Positions 1 through 7,791 of a DNA stretch of 23,081 nucleotides are shown here, piece after piece. A program made the position numbers and the translations under genes. Under the pieces are notes generated by a model that was given only the letters and a program-made list of their open reading frames with translations, did not search any database and was not told the origin of the DNA. The stretch spans positions 1 through 23,081 of the forward strand of contig JAKZRK010000255.1 in assembly GCA_047518225.1 (NCBI GenBank), read 5' to 3'. Numbering within the stretch: position 1 is the first letter of the stretch; every line of letters starts with the position of its first letter. The DNA is from GCA-2731375 sp047518225. GTDB lineage: Bacteria > Pseudomonadota > Alphaproteobacteria > GCA-2731375.

Positions 1-55
1 CCGCCCAGCCTACCATCAAGTCCCCCTGACGATCCTTCTGCTGTCCCATCGTCAT
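1..55 (-). CDS. IS1182-like transposase, N-terminal fragment (cut by window edge)
   Basis: Reading leftward from an ATG at 55-53, the minus strand encodes MTMGQQKDRQGDLMVGWA and then runs off the window. From memory, the MGQQ...QG.LMVGWAE start matches the N-terminus of DDE transposases of the IS1182 (IS5-superfamily-like) group, which continue with a PRSPGHVFYD-type segment. Only 18 residues are visible, so no catalytic residue can be checked. Whether the element is intact cannot be told. The family name is recognition from memory, not a search. Confidence 0.5.
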   Translation of the reverse strand, partial: MTMGQQKDRQGDLMVGWA

Positions 56-125
56 CAGCGAATCCCCCGGTCAAATCAGAACGTCAAAGAATCAGACCAG
101 GCCGCTTGTGTCCAGTGCCAACTTC
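1..125 (-). mobile_element. End of an insertion sequence (approximate inner border)
   Basis: The transposase start lies at 55, so the 5' end of the element must lie between 56 and the cupin stop codon at 138. The stretch 56-125 has no gene and would be the transposase leader plus the terminal inverted repeat. I cannot place the tip exactly because the partner repeat is outside the window; 125 is only a guess. The cupin reading frame ends normally at 138, so the insertion seems to lie just downstream of that gene and not inside it. Confidence 0.4.
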
Positions 126-137
126 GTCAACGGGCTG

Positions 138-590
138 CTAAAGGGCGTTGGCGGTCGCCCCGCCCCAGAATTCCTGCCAATCCTGGGCCAGCATGTCGGT
201 GGCCCTACCGTCCGCTTCAAAAAACTTGTTTGGCAATTGAAAGACCGCCAGCATCAGGCCGCCGTTCGGCGTGCCCGCCTGATGGCTGCTGCCGGCGGGG
301 CGCCAAACGAAATTACCGGCACTACACGTACCTTCGCCGCAGACCAGCGCGCCTTCGATGACAAAGGTCTGTTCGATCTGGACATGCTCGTGATCGGGCA
401 ATACGGCGCCCGGCGCCATTTTCAATAAAACCGTCAACAGACCGGTACGCCGGTCCACCAACAAGGTCTTCGCCTCCACGCCGGGGTAACGGGTTTCCTC
501 CCACGGCAACGTATGGGTTTCAACGAAGCGCGAGGCCAATGGCCCCAGCCCTTCGTGGTTCGTGGCGTTAGGTGTAACTGCCGTGGTCAT
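138..590 (-). CDS. Metal-binding cupin-domain protein (ChrR-like)
   Basis: A 150-residue single-domain cupin. Motif 1 is clear: H67-x-H69-x3-E73 followed by G80, and the motif 2 histidine is H103 in GSSHQAG. This is the full set of metal ligands, so it probably binds Fe, Zn or Mn. The layout resembles the cupin domain of ChrR-type anti-sigma factors and of small dioxygenases such as acetylacetone dioxygenase, but the N-terminal zinc-binding anti-sigma part is absent. The ATG at 590 has GGAGG four bases upstream. It lies 44 nt after the crotonase gene on the same strand and is probably the last gene of the bamD-recN-ligA run. The substrate is unknown. Confidence 0.8.
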   Translation of the reverse strand: MTTAVTPNATNHEGLGPLASRFVETHTLPWEETRYPGVEAKTLLVDRRTGLLTVLLKMAPGAVLPDHEHVQIEQTFVIEGALVCGEGTCSAGNFVWRPAGSSHQAGTPNGGLMLAVFQLPNKFFEADGRATDMLAQDWQEFWGGATANAL

Positions 591-634
591 GATGCCTCCA
601 TCAATGAAACGTTGTTTCGCGATCTTGCCGGCGC

Positions 635-1375
635 CTATTGACCGGTGAACTTCGGTGGCCGTTTTTCCTTGAACGAGGCGATGCCTTCCAGCTTATCATC
701 GCTGTCCAGCACGGCCTCGGTATCGCGGCGGGCACTACCGGCCCGCTCCGATGGACCCTTGGCCATGACCTCGCCCACGAAACGCTTTAACAGGCTCAAC
801 ACCATGGGCGCGTGCGCCTTCAACTTGACGGCGTATTCCATGGCCGCATCCATCAATTGGTCCGCTGGCACCACCTTGTTGACCATGCCCACTTCGTAGG
901 CGCGCTGGGCCGACATTTCGTCAGTGACCAGGACGAACTCCATGGCGACCTTGTGGGGAATGCGGGCCGCCAGGGACGAGATCAACCCGCCCGAGACGCC
1001 GACCTTGGCCTCCGGATAACTGAATTTCGCGCTGTCCGCCGCCACGCAAAGATCGCAGAACTGGACCAACACCACGCCGCCACCGACGCAATAGCCATCG
1101 ACGGCGGCGATAATCGGCTTATCGACGTCAACGCCAACACTTGGGGTAAAGCGCCAGATTTCCGGCGGGTGAGTCAAATCGGCCCCGACCGTGAAGGCGC
1201 GCGGCGAGGCGGAAGCCAGGATCGCGACCCTGTCGTCGCCGGCCTGAAAGCGCTGCCAGGCGGCACGCAACTCTTCGCCCAGATCGACCGACAGGGCGTT
1301 AAGTTTCTCCGGCCGGTTGAGGGTAATGATCGCGATGTCGTCCTTGGATTCGTATGTGACCAGTTCCGTACTCAC
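635..1375 (-). CDS. Enoyl-CoA hydratase/isomerase (crotonase) family protein
   Basis: A 246-residue crotonase-fold protein. The acyl-CoA/oxyanion-hole segments are visible: ASASPRAFTVGADL at about residues 54-67 and AAVDGYCVGGG at about 91-101. Aligned with rat hydratase, the second catalytic glutamate (E164) corresponds to E122 in YPEAKVG. The first (E144) is replaced by V102 in GGGVVLV. Hydratases normally need both, so it may be an isomerase, a hydrolase or another crotonase activity. I chose the GTG at 1375 because it overlaps the ligA stop as GTGA, giving translational coupling. An ATG at 1426 would sit deep inside ligA and add residues not seen in the family. Confidence 0.85.
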   Translation of the reverse strand: MSTELVTYESKDDIAIITLNRPEKLNALSVDLGEELRAAWQRFQAGDDRVAILASASPRAFTVGADLTHPPEIWRFTPSVGVDVDKPIIAAVDGYCVGGGVVLVQFCDLCVAADSAKFSYPEAKVGVSGGLISSLAARIPHKVAMEFVLVTDEMSAQRAYEVGMVNKVVPADQLMDAAMEYAVKLKAHAPMVLSLLKRFVGEVMAKGPSERAGSARRDTEAVLDSDDKLEGIASFKEKRPPKFTGQ

Positions 1376-3462
1376 GATGCTTCCTCTCCCAATTGTCCCG
1401 CGGGCGCGCCGATAAGCGCCAGCCATTCTGCTTCATCGATGACTTTAACACCCAGCGCCTGGGCTTTCTTCAATTTTGATCCGGCCGCCGCGCCGGCGAT
1501 TACCATATCGGTCTTTGCCGAGACTGAACCCGAAACCTTGGCGCCCATGGCCTCCGCCCGTGCCTTGGCCTCGGCGCGGGACGTCATTTCCAGGGTGCCG
1601 GTAAAGACCAAGGTCTGGCCAGCCACGGGCGATGTAGCGGCGGCCCGCGCCATATCCTGAACCTGAAGTTCCTTGACGAGCGCCGTCCAGACCGACTTGT
1701 TATGGTCATCGGCGAAGAAGGCCAGCAGAGCCTTGGCCACTTTCCCGCCAATACCATCGACATCAAGCAGCTCTTCCAAGCTGTCACCGAACACGGCCGC
1801 TTCAAAATTTTCCTTCGTCTCGTAACGCCGCGCCAACAGCTTGGCGTTGCCTTGGCCCACGTGGCGGATGCCCAAAGAATAAATCAAACGGTCCAAGGCG
1901 ATACCGCGCCGTTCTTCTATCGCGGCGAACAAATTAGCGGCCGAGGTTTCGCCCCAACCTTCCCAGTCCCGCAGCGGCTTGCGGTCTTTTTCTTCGATCC
2001 GCTCCTGCAATCTAAAAATATGCGCCGGCTCCTCGACGACCCCGGCATCATGAAATGCGCTGATTTGCTTCTCGCCCAGACCCTCTATATCGAAGGCATT
2101 GCGGGAGACGAAATGGCGCAGACGCTCCACCGCCTGGGCCTCGCAGGTCAGGCCGCCGCCGCAACGCCAGTCCACCTCGCCCTCGTCGCGCACCGCCAGG
2201 GCACCGCAGGCCGGACAGTTGGTGGGAAATTCAAAGGGCACGGGGCCTGGCTTCACCACTTCAAGAACTTGCGGGATGACATCGCCGGCGCGCTGAACCA
2301 AAACCGTGGCGCCCACACGAATATGCTTTTCCGCAATATAGTCTTCGTTGTGCAGGGTGGCGTTGGAAACGACCACGCCGCCAACAGTGACCGGGCGCAG
2401 ACGTGCGACCGGAGTCAATTTGCCGGTGCGGCCGACCTGGATATCGATCCCCTCGACTAATGTCTGGGCCTGCTCGGCCGCGAATTTATGGGCAATGGCC
2501 CAGCGCGGCGAGCGGGACGCCGCCCCCAGACGGTCCTGCCAATCCAGGCGGTCAACCTTGTAGACGATGCCGTCGATGTCATAAGGCAGCGCGCCGCGCC
2601 CCGCCTCCGATTCAGCGTGGTAGGCCATCATCTCGGCGACGCTTGCGCAGATTTTGTGCCCCTGCACCTGAAATCCCCAGTCTTTCATGGCTGCCAGCAC
2701 GCCGGCATGGGTGGTACTGGGCAGGGCGCTGATCTGGCCCCAGGCATAGGCGCGAAAACTCAGTTGCCGGCTGGCCGTGACGGCTGCATCAAGCTGCCGC
2801 AGGGAACCGGCGGCGGCGTTGCGGGGGTTGGCGTATTCGGGCCGCCCGGCGGCCGCCTGCTGGCGGTTCAGTTCCGCGAAGGCGGCGTGAGACATGAAGA
2901 CTTCGCCACGTAATTCAAGGATATTGGGTGGGTCTCCCGCTAGATTTTGCGGAATGTCGTTGACGGTGCGCAAATTGGCCGTGATATCCTCTCCCACCTC
3001 GCCATCGCCCCGGGTCGCGCCCTGAACAAATATACCGTTTTCATAGCGCAGGGCGGCGGACAAACCGTCGATTTTGGGCTCCGCCACGATCGCGATGGGC
3101 GCGTCGTCCGGCAGTTTCAAGAAACGGGCTATTCCGGCCAGGAAATCCGCCACGTCCGCTTCATTAAAGGCGTTGCCCAGGGACAGCATGGGCCGGCTGT
3201 GGCGCACCTTGGCAAATCCGTCCGTCACGGGCGCGCCAACCTTGTCGGAGGGGCTGTCGGCGCGTTTCAGATTGGGAAACCTTTGTTCGATGGCGCCGTT
3301 GCGCCGGCGCAGTTGGTCATAGTCCGCATCGGAGATTTCCGGTGCGTCGTTTTGATAATACGCCTTGTTATGGAAGCCGATTTCCAAGGCCAGGCGGGCC
3401 AGCTCCGCCTTGGCCTGATCCTCGCTCAACGCAGAGGCCGGTAGGGCGGCGGCATCGGTCAT
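1372..3462 (-). CDS. ligA: NAD-dependent DNA ligase LigA
   Basis: A 696-residue NAD+-dependent ligase that seals nicks in replication and repair. The adenylation lysine is K130 in the KIDG motif. Then come the OB fold (HIRVGATVLVQRAGDVIPQV region), a zinc finger (CPAC...RC...TC), helix-hairpin-helix repeats and a C-terminal BRCT domain of about 75 residues starting near GQTLVFTGTLE. Length is normal for bacterial LigA. The start is the ATG at 3462, which overlaps the recN stop as ATGA; the frame stays open further upstream, but that part lies inside recN and is arginine-rich noise. The downstream crotonase gene is coupled by a GTGA overlap. Confidence 0.97.
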   Translation of the reverse strand: MTDAAALPASALSEDQAKAELARLALEIGFHNKAYYQNDAPEISDADYDQLRRRNGAIEQRFPNLKRADSPSDKVGAPVTDGFAKVRHSRPMLSLGNAFNEADVADFLAGIARFLKLPDDAPIAIVAEPKIDGLSAALRYENGIFVQGATRGDGEVGEDITANLRTVNDIPQNLAGDPPNILELRGEVFMSHAAFAELNRQQAAAGRPEYANPRNAAAGSLRQLDAAVTASRQLSFRAYAWGQISALPSTTHAGVLAAMKDWGFQVQGHKICASVAEMMAYHAESEAGRGALPYDIDGIVYKVDRLDWQDRLGAASRSPRWAIAHKFAAEQAQTLVEGIDIQVGRTGKLTPVARLRPVTVGGVVVSNATLHNEDYIAEKHIRVGATVLVQRAGDVIPQVLEVVKPGPVPFEFPTNCPACGALAVRDEGEVDWRCGGGLTCEAQAVERLRHFVSRNAFDIEGLGEKQISAFHDAGVVEEPAHIFRLQERIEEKDRKPLRDWEGWGETSAANLFAAIEERRGIALDRLIYSLGIRHVGQGNAKLLARRYETKENFEAAVFGDSLEELLDVDGIGGKVAKALLAFFADDHNKSVWTALVKELQVQDMARAAATSPVAGQTLVFTGTLEMTSRAEAKARAEAMGAKVSGSVSAKTDMVIAGAAAGSKLKKAQALGVKVIDEAEWLALIGAPAGQLGEEAS

Positions 3463-5159
3463 GGTAGGGCGGCCTGTAACAGGCTGTCGGCGGCGGCGCG
3501 GGCCTCGTCCGTGATCTTGGCGCCGGCCAGCATGCGGGCGATTTCCTCGCGCCTGTGTTCGGCGTCCAGGGCCTCCACGGTGGTACGGCTGATGCCGCCC
3601 TTGGCGCGCTTGAGAATCAACCAATGATGGCCCGCCCGGGCCGCGACTTGCGGTGAATGGGTGACCACGATGACCTGGGAGCCGTGGGCCAGACGCGCCA
3701 GACGTTCGCCCACCTTGTCCGCCACCGCGCCACCGACACCGCTGTCCACCTCGTCAAAAATCAACGAGGCCGGTTCCCGGGTTTGCGACAGGGCCACTTT
3801 CAGGGCCAACATCACCCGCGACAATTCACCGCCCGAGGCGACCCTGTGCAAAGGCCCCGGCGCGCTGCCCGGATTGGTCGAAATGTGAAAGGCGACCTTG
3901 TCCCATCCCTCGCCGCTCCAATCGTTTTTATCACGGCGGCTGAGCACGGTTTGAAAGGTTGCCTTGTCCAGGGCAAGGGGCGGCAATTCCGTGGCCATGG
4001 CCCGATCGAGTTTATGCGCTGCCTTGAGACGCCCCGTGCTCAAACGCCCGGCCGCCTCCAGGTAGGCTTTTTTGGCCGCCCCCGCCGCCGTTTCAAGGGC
4101 CGCCAGACGCTGACCGCTGTTATCGATGCTATCCAGACGCCGGGCGAAGTCGTCGTGCAACGCCGGCAGGCCGTCAACGCCAACCCGATGCTTGCGTGCG
4201 GCCTCGCGCAGGGCGAACAGACGTTCCTCAACGGCTTCCAGGCGGGATGGATCCAGATCCAGGGACCGGGCCCCCTCGGCGACCGCTTCGATGCCTTCCA
4301 TGGCTTCGGCCGCCGCGCGCTCCAATCCCTCGATCGCCCCATCCAGGGCGCCGCCGGCACTTTCCGCCACCCGTTGCAAGGCCCGCTGGGCCATGCGCAG
4401 CCTTTGTTCCACGCCATTGCCCCCCGCGTCCCCAACACCATCGCCATCACCGCCAAACAAGGCCGCCTTGGCGTCGCGCAGGGCATCGGCGATTTTCTCG
4501 CCCTGGCGCAATTGGGTACGGGTCCGGTCAAGGGTCTCCTCGTCACCCGGTTTTGGGTCCAACGCCCGCAATTCCGCGCAGACGTGACGCAGATAGTCCT
4601 CTTCCTGCCTGGCCGCGCGCAGCGCCTCTTGCGCGTCCGCCAATGCCTGCGCCGTATGGCGCATGGCAGCGTGGGCGGCAACGCAACTTTTTACCTGGCC
4701 GCCCAGACCGCCATAGATATCCAATAGGGCACGATGGCCGGCGGGATTAAGCAGACCGCGTTCATCACGCTGACCATGCATCTCGACCAGGGTTTCGCCC
4801 ATTTGGCGCAGCAGAGTGTTTGAGATGGCCTGGTCGTTGACAAAAGCCCGGCCCCGGCCATCGGCACCAATCTGACGGCGCAGTATTAGTCCGTCATCAA
4901 TCGCCAAATCCTGTTCGCGCAGAATATCCCACACCGGATGGCCAGCCGGAGGATCGAAAGTGGCCACCACCGTTCCCCGTTCGGCCCCTTGGCGCACCAG
5001 GTCCGTGCCGCCCCGGCTGCCCAAGGCCAAACCCAGAGCGTCCAACAAGATTGACTTACCGGCCCCGGTCTCGCCGGTCAGGACACACAACCCATTCCGC
5101 AGATCCAAATCAAGGTGATCGATCAAGACAATATCGGAAATGGAGAGCGCGCTCAGCAT
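3459..5159 (-). CDS. recN: DNA repair protein RecN (SMC-like ATPase)
   Basis: A 566-residue SMC/ABC-type ATPase used in double-strand-break repair. Walker A is GETGAGKS at residues 29-36. A long Ala/Arg/Glu-rich middle forms the coiled coil. The C-terminal half has the ABC signature (VASGGELSRV), Walker B (SLIFDEVDSGVGG) and the H-loop region (VIVVTHSPQVAARA). Full length for the family. It sits between bamD (9 nt upstream) and ligA (4-nt overlap), the order common in alphaproteobacteria. No LexA-type box was seen before it, so expression probably follows the bamD promoter. Confidence 0.97.
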   Translation of the reverse strand: MLSALSISDIVLIDHLDLDLRNGLCVLTGETGAGKSILLDALGLALGSRGGTDLVRQGAERGTVVATFDPPAGHPVWDILREQDLAIDDGLILRRQIGADGRGRAFVNDQAISNTLLRQMGETLVEMHGQRDERGLLNPAGHRALLDIYGGLGGQVKSCVAAHAAMRHTAQALADAQEALRAARQEEDYLRHVCAELRALDPKPGDEETLDRTRTQLRQGEKIADALRDAKAALFGGDGDGVGDAGGNGVEQRLRMAQRALQRVAESAGGALDGAIEGLERAAAEAMEGIEAVAEGARSLDLDPSRLEAVEERLFALREAARKHRVGVDGLPALHDDFARRLDSIDNSGQRLAALETAAGAAKKAYLEAAGRLSTGRLKAAHKLDRAMATELPPLALDKATFQTVLSRRDKNDWSGEGWDKVAFHISTNPGSAPGPLHRVASGGELSRVMLALKVALSQTREPASLIFDEVDSGVGGAVADKVGERLARLAHGSQVIVVTHSPQVAARAGHHWLILKRAKGGISRTTVEALDAEHRREEIARMLAGAKITDEARAAADSLLQAALP

Positions 5160-5168
5160 GCAAGCGCT

Positions 5169-6014
5169 CTAAAACACAGAGTCCCAAATCCGGCCATACC
5201 AGGATTGCTCCACCCGGCCCGTCCGCTGATCCTCGCCGGTCAGCAATGCGTAACTGTCCTGATACCATTCGCTGCCCGGATAATTATGGCCCAGCATGGC
5301 GGCGGAATTCCTCGCCTCGTCCTGGATGCCCAGGGACAAATAGGCTTCCGTTAAACGATGCAAGGCCTCCGGCACGTGGGAGGTGGTCTGATATCGTTTG
5401 ATAACGTGGCGAAAGCGGTTGATCGCGGCGCCATAGTGGCCCCGTTTCAGGTAGTAGCGCCCGATTTCCATTTCCTTGCCGGCCAGATGGTCGCGGGCCA
5501 GATCGATCTTCAGCCGGGCATCGCGGGCATATTCGCTGCTGGGATATCGGTCTACGATCTCGCGCAAGGCATCCAGCGCCAGCTCGGTAATTTTTTGTTC
5601 CCGCCCGATGTCGGCGATTTGTTCATAATAGCTGATTGCGATCAGATAATAGGCATAGGGCGCATCGCGATTGCCCGGGTGCAATTGCAGAAATCGTTGG
5701 GCGGTAAGAATCGCCTCGTCATAATCATTGACCAGATAGTGTGAATAGGCCGCCATCAATTGTGATTTGCGGGCCCAGACCGAATAGGGATGTTGACGCT
5801 CCACCTCATCGAAATCGTTCGCCGCCAGTCCCGCGTCACCGGCAATCAACTTGTCCATGGCCTGGTTGTAGATCTGTTCCACCGGACGTTCCACATAGGC
5901 CGCTTCATCGCTGCTGCAGGCGGTCAGTAGAACCGCTGCGGCGCCGGCCATTAAAGCAACGCCGCCGCAGCGCAGTTGACCAACCATCGTCCCGCGTTCA
6001 ATTCCATTGGGCAT
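5169..6014 (-). CDS. bamD: Outer membrane assembly lipoprotein BamD (ComL/YfiO)
   Basis: A lipoprotein subunit of the BAM complex that inserts beta-barrel proteins into the outer membrane. With the ATG at 6014 it has 281 residues. The N-terminal signal peptide ends in the lipobox LLTAC (Cys33), and the mature part is built of TPR-like repeats (VEQIYNQAMDKL, DYDEAILTAQRFLQLHPG, ALDALREIVDRYPSSEYA, HYGAAINRFRHVIKRY, ALHRLTEAYLSLG). The 6014 start has GAGGT 11 nt upstream. An ATG at 5987 would give a more compact signal peptide (Cys24, 272 aa) but has a poorer ribosome site. A TTG at 6050 is also in frame but less likely. Confidence 0.93.
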   Translation of the reverse strand: MPNGIERGTMVGQLRCGGVALMAGAAAVLLTACSSDEAAYVERPVEQIYNQAMDKLIAGDAGLAANDFDEVERQHPYSVWARKSQLMAAYSHYLVNDYDEAILTAQRFLQLHPGNRDAPYAYYLIAISYYEQIADIGREQKITELALDALREIVDRYPSSEYARDARLKIDLARDHLAGKEMEIGRYYLKRGHYGAAINRFRHVIKRYQTTSHVPEALHRLTEAYLSLGIQDEARNSAAMLGHNYPGSEWYQDSYALLTGEDQRTGRVEQSWYGRIWDSVF

Positions 6015-6081
6015 ATGCGAAGATGACCTCAAAATGCGTCGCTCACTCAATCATGATTATTTATAACACGTTCCAAAACCC

Positions 6082-6094
6082 TGGCGGACCGCCA
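6082..6094. repeat. 13-bp perfect palindrome in the bamD leader
   Basis: TGGCGG-A-CCGCCA, two 6-bp arms around one base. It lies between the candidate promoter and bamD, next to the AATATCAAAA tandem repeat. It could be an operator half-site pair; the one-base loop is too tight for a good RNA hairpin. Confidence 0.5.
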
Positions 6095-6114
6095 AATATC
6101 AAAAAATATCAAAA
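6095..6114. repeat. Tandem 10-bp direct repeat AATATCAAAA x2
   Basis: Two identical copies of AATATCAAAA stand end to end at 6095-6104 and 6105-6114. Copies one helical turn apart would present the same DNA face, which suits a regulator site or an intrinsically bent A-tract. Simple AT-rich sequence drift is the plain alternative. Confidence 0.6.
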
Positions 6115-6137
6115 TATTTTTCCACTTGCGGTGTCAA
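6108..6137 (-). promoter_or_regulatory. Candidate sigma-70 promoter for the bamD-recN-ligA run
   Basis: The minus strand has a perfect TTGACA at 6137-6132. A TATTTT hexamer follows after a short 15-nt spacer, and GATATT-type hexamers lie further down in the AT-rich stretch, so the -10 position is uncertain. It lies roughly 100 nt before the bamD start, leaving a long leader that contains the palindrome and tandem repeat. Confidence 0.35.
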
Positions 6138-6220
6138 TGGCAACAATTTGCCCTATCTTTCTCAGCCGTCATAAGGCATCATACTAATGCAACTGCCGAT
6201 CCTGAAAAAACAGCTACACG

Positions 6221-6250
6221 TTGCAATATCGCGACTCGTTCCGGTAAAAT
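6221..6250 (+). promoter_or_regulatory. Candidate promoter for the XRE regulator gene
   Basis: TTGCAA (6221-6226), an 18-base spacer, then TAAAAT (6245-6250): 4/6 and 5/6 matches to the sigma-70 hexamers. It would give a leader of about 150 nt before the ATG at 6407. Matches of this quality occur by chance in AT-rich DNA. Confidence 0.3.
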
Positions 6251-6406
6251 GTTGCAGTGGTTATTAATGTTGAACGGCATGCAAACTAGTAAACCAGCGT
6301 TAACATCGTATCTGTGTGGTCAAGACGAGTTGATACAAAATTAGCAAACAGGAATTCAATTGGCGGGGGCATAGAATGATCCCGGCCGCCGAACAGCGAG
6401 GTGATT

Positions 6407-6787
6407 ATGGGGATACTTGCGAAACGTGTCGATGCCCATGTGGGTGGCCGCATTCGCGATCGGCGCACTGGCCTGGGATTAACCCAGGAACATTTAGCGA
6501 ATGCGTTGAATATTTCCTACCAGCAGGTACAAAAATACGAGACGGGCGCAAATCGGGTCAGCGCGGGCCGGCTGTACGAGGTCTCGAAAATCCTGCAATC
6601 CGAGGTCAGCTTTTTCTTTGAAGGGCTGAACGAAGCGGTCGAGGCCGAGCCTCTGGGCCATGGCGGCAAGAATCGCTCCACCATTGAACTGGTGCGTAAT
6701 TTCGGCGCCATCGATAATCCCTCGATCCGGGCCGCGGTTTCGGGCTTGGTCAAAAGTATCGCCAAGCCGGAAACTGAAGTCGCATAA
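6407..6787 (+). CDS. XRE-family helix-turn-helix transcriptional regulator
   Basis: A 126-residue DNA-binding protein. An XRE/Cro-type HTH spans about residues 12-66, with the usual GLTQEHLANALNISYQQVQKYE core followed by the alanine/glycine turn and helix 5 (LYEVSKILQ). The C-terminal 55 residues carry no known ligand domain. This layout is common for SinR-like regulators in alphaproteobacteria. The start is the ATG at 6407, because GAGGTGATT just upstream matches the anti-Shine-Dalgarno sequence very well; an in-frame GTG at 6401 lies inside that site. It is divergent from bamD and ends before a hairpin terminator, so it is a single-gene unit. The target genes are unknown. Confidence 0.9.
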   Translation: MGILAKRVDAHVGGRIRDRRTGLGLTQEHLANALNISYQQVQKYETGANRVSAGRLYEVSKILQSEVSFFFEGLNEAVEAEPLGHGGKNRSTIELVRNFGAIDNPSIRAAVSGLVKSIAKPETEVA

Positions 6788-6830
6788 ACATCCACATAGT
6801 CCCGTTTGGCTTATGCAGCGATATAAAGAT

Positions 6831-6859
6831 CCGGTGGCTTGCGCCGCCGGGTTCTTTTT
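6831..6859 (+). terminator. Rho-independent terminator after the XRE regulator
   Basis: CCGGTGGC (6831-6838), loop TTGC, then GCCGCCGG (6843-6850) form an 8-bp stem with one G-U pair. It is followed by GTTCTTTTT. It lies 43 nt after the XRE stop codon and about 93 nt before the next gene, so it separates the two units. Confidence 0.75.
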
Positions 6860-6951
6860 ATGGCGTTTGTGCGTCGGGCCGGCAGCGGTGCGGCTGGGTG
6901 GCAAACGCCCCCAGACTTGCCGATGGGACGCTGTCATGATAGCGAACGGGA

Positions 6952-7791
6952 ATGCAGAAGAAACAAACCAGCGCCGCTAACCGCAACGCGCCTGGCCGTG
7001 GTGCCGGTGGGCCCAGGGGTATCGTCGTCATTGCGAGTAATTTCAGCGATGACGAAAACCATGCCAGCCACCGGGCCGGCGACCGCTTTGTGATTGCCGT
7101 CCGGGACATTTGCGATGCGTTGCCCTTGATACTGCCGGCGCTGGGCAGCGGCGCGGATCTGGATACCCTGCTGGATAATATCGATGGCGTCATCCTGACC
7201 GGAGGCGCCTCGAACGTGAACCCGCAATATTACGACGGTGGCGAGGCCCGGGATCAATCCTTGCTGGACGCCCGCAGGGATGGCGTCGCCCTGGAACTGG
7301 TGTGCGCCTGTGTGGAACGCAACGTGCCCCTGTTCGGCGTATGCCGCGGAATTCAGGAAATGAACGTCGCCCTGGGCGGCAGCCTGCACCAATATGTCCA
7401 TGAGCTACCCGGCCATTTCGATCACCGCCGGCCGCGGGAGAAACCCGCGTCGGTACAACTTGCGCCCCGGCAGCGCATCACACTGACGCCGGGCGGCATC
7501 CTTCAGGACCTGGCCAACGGGGCCAGGCAGGTCATGGTCAATACCCTGCATGCCCAAGGCATCGACCGCTTGGCAGATCCCCTGGCGATCGAGGCGGTGG
7601 CCGATGACGGCACCATCGAGGCGGTGCGCGTGGCCGAATCGCCCACCTTTACCGTTGGGGTGCAATGGCACGCCGAATACCGGACCTCTGAACATGCCCT
7701 CTACCGCGCCCTGTTCGCCGCCTTTGGCGAGGCGGTGGCCGCCCATGCCAGGATCCGGATGAAGGCGGCCGGCATGGGCCGGGTGGCTTGA
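6952..7791 (+). CDS. Class I glutamine-amidotransferase-like hydrolase (PuuD / peptidase C26 family)
   Basis: A 279-residue protein of the gamma-glutamyl-gamma-aminobutyrate hydrolase family. These enzymes cleave gamma-glutamyl amide bonds, as in putrescine breakdown. The catalytic triad is in place: nucleophile C131 in LFGVCRGIQ, and H240 and E242 in VQWHAE. The ILTGGASNVNP motif (about 81-91) is typical of the family. The first ~20 residues are basic and poorly conserved, so the true start may lie a little downstream. No other polyamine gene is nearby, so the substrate stays open. Its stop overlaps the start of the broken acetyltransferase (TTGA at 7788-7791), which suggests the two were once co-translated. 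Confidence 0.88.
   Translation: MQKKQTSAANRNAPGRGAGGPRGIVVIASNFSDDENHASHRAGDRFVIAVRDICDALPLILPALGSGADLDTLLDNIDGVILTGGASNVNPQYYDGGEARDQSLLDARRDGVALELVCACVERNVPLFGVCRGIQEMNVALGGSLHQYVHELPGHFDHRRPREKPASVQLAPRQRITLTPGGILQDLANGARQVMVNTLHAQGIDRLADPLAIEAVADDGTIEAVRVAESPTFTVGVQWHAEYRTSEHALYRALFAAFGEAVAAHARIRMKAAGMGRVA

Larger units (their letters stand above)
6015..6406. other. Intergenic region between divergent bamD and XRE regulator genes
   Basis: About 390 AT-rich bases with no convincing gene. It must hold the promoters of both divergent units. Visible elements are a TTGACA hexamer on the minus strand (6137-6132), a 13-bp palindrome at 6082-6094, a 10-bp tandem direct repeat at 6095-6114, and a weak plus-strand promoter match at 6221-6250. 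No tRNA or recognisable structured RNA was seen. Confidence 0.7.

Noticed and set aside
3657..4727. A 356-codon plus-strand frame inside recN
   Set aside because: Antisense to a full-length RecN with all ATPase motifs; no similarity recognised.
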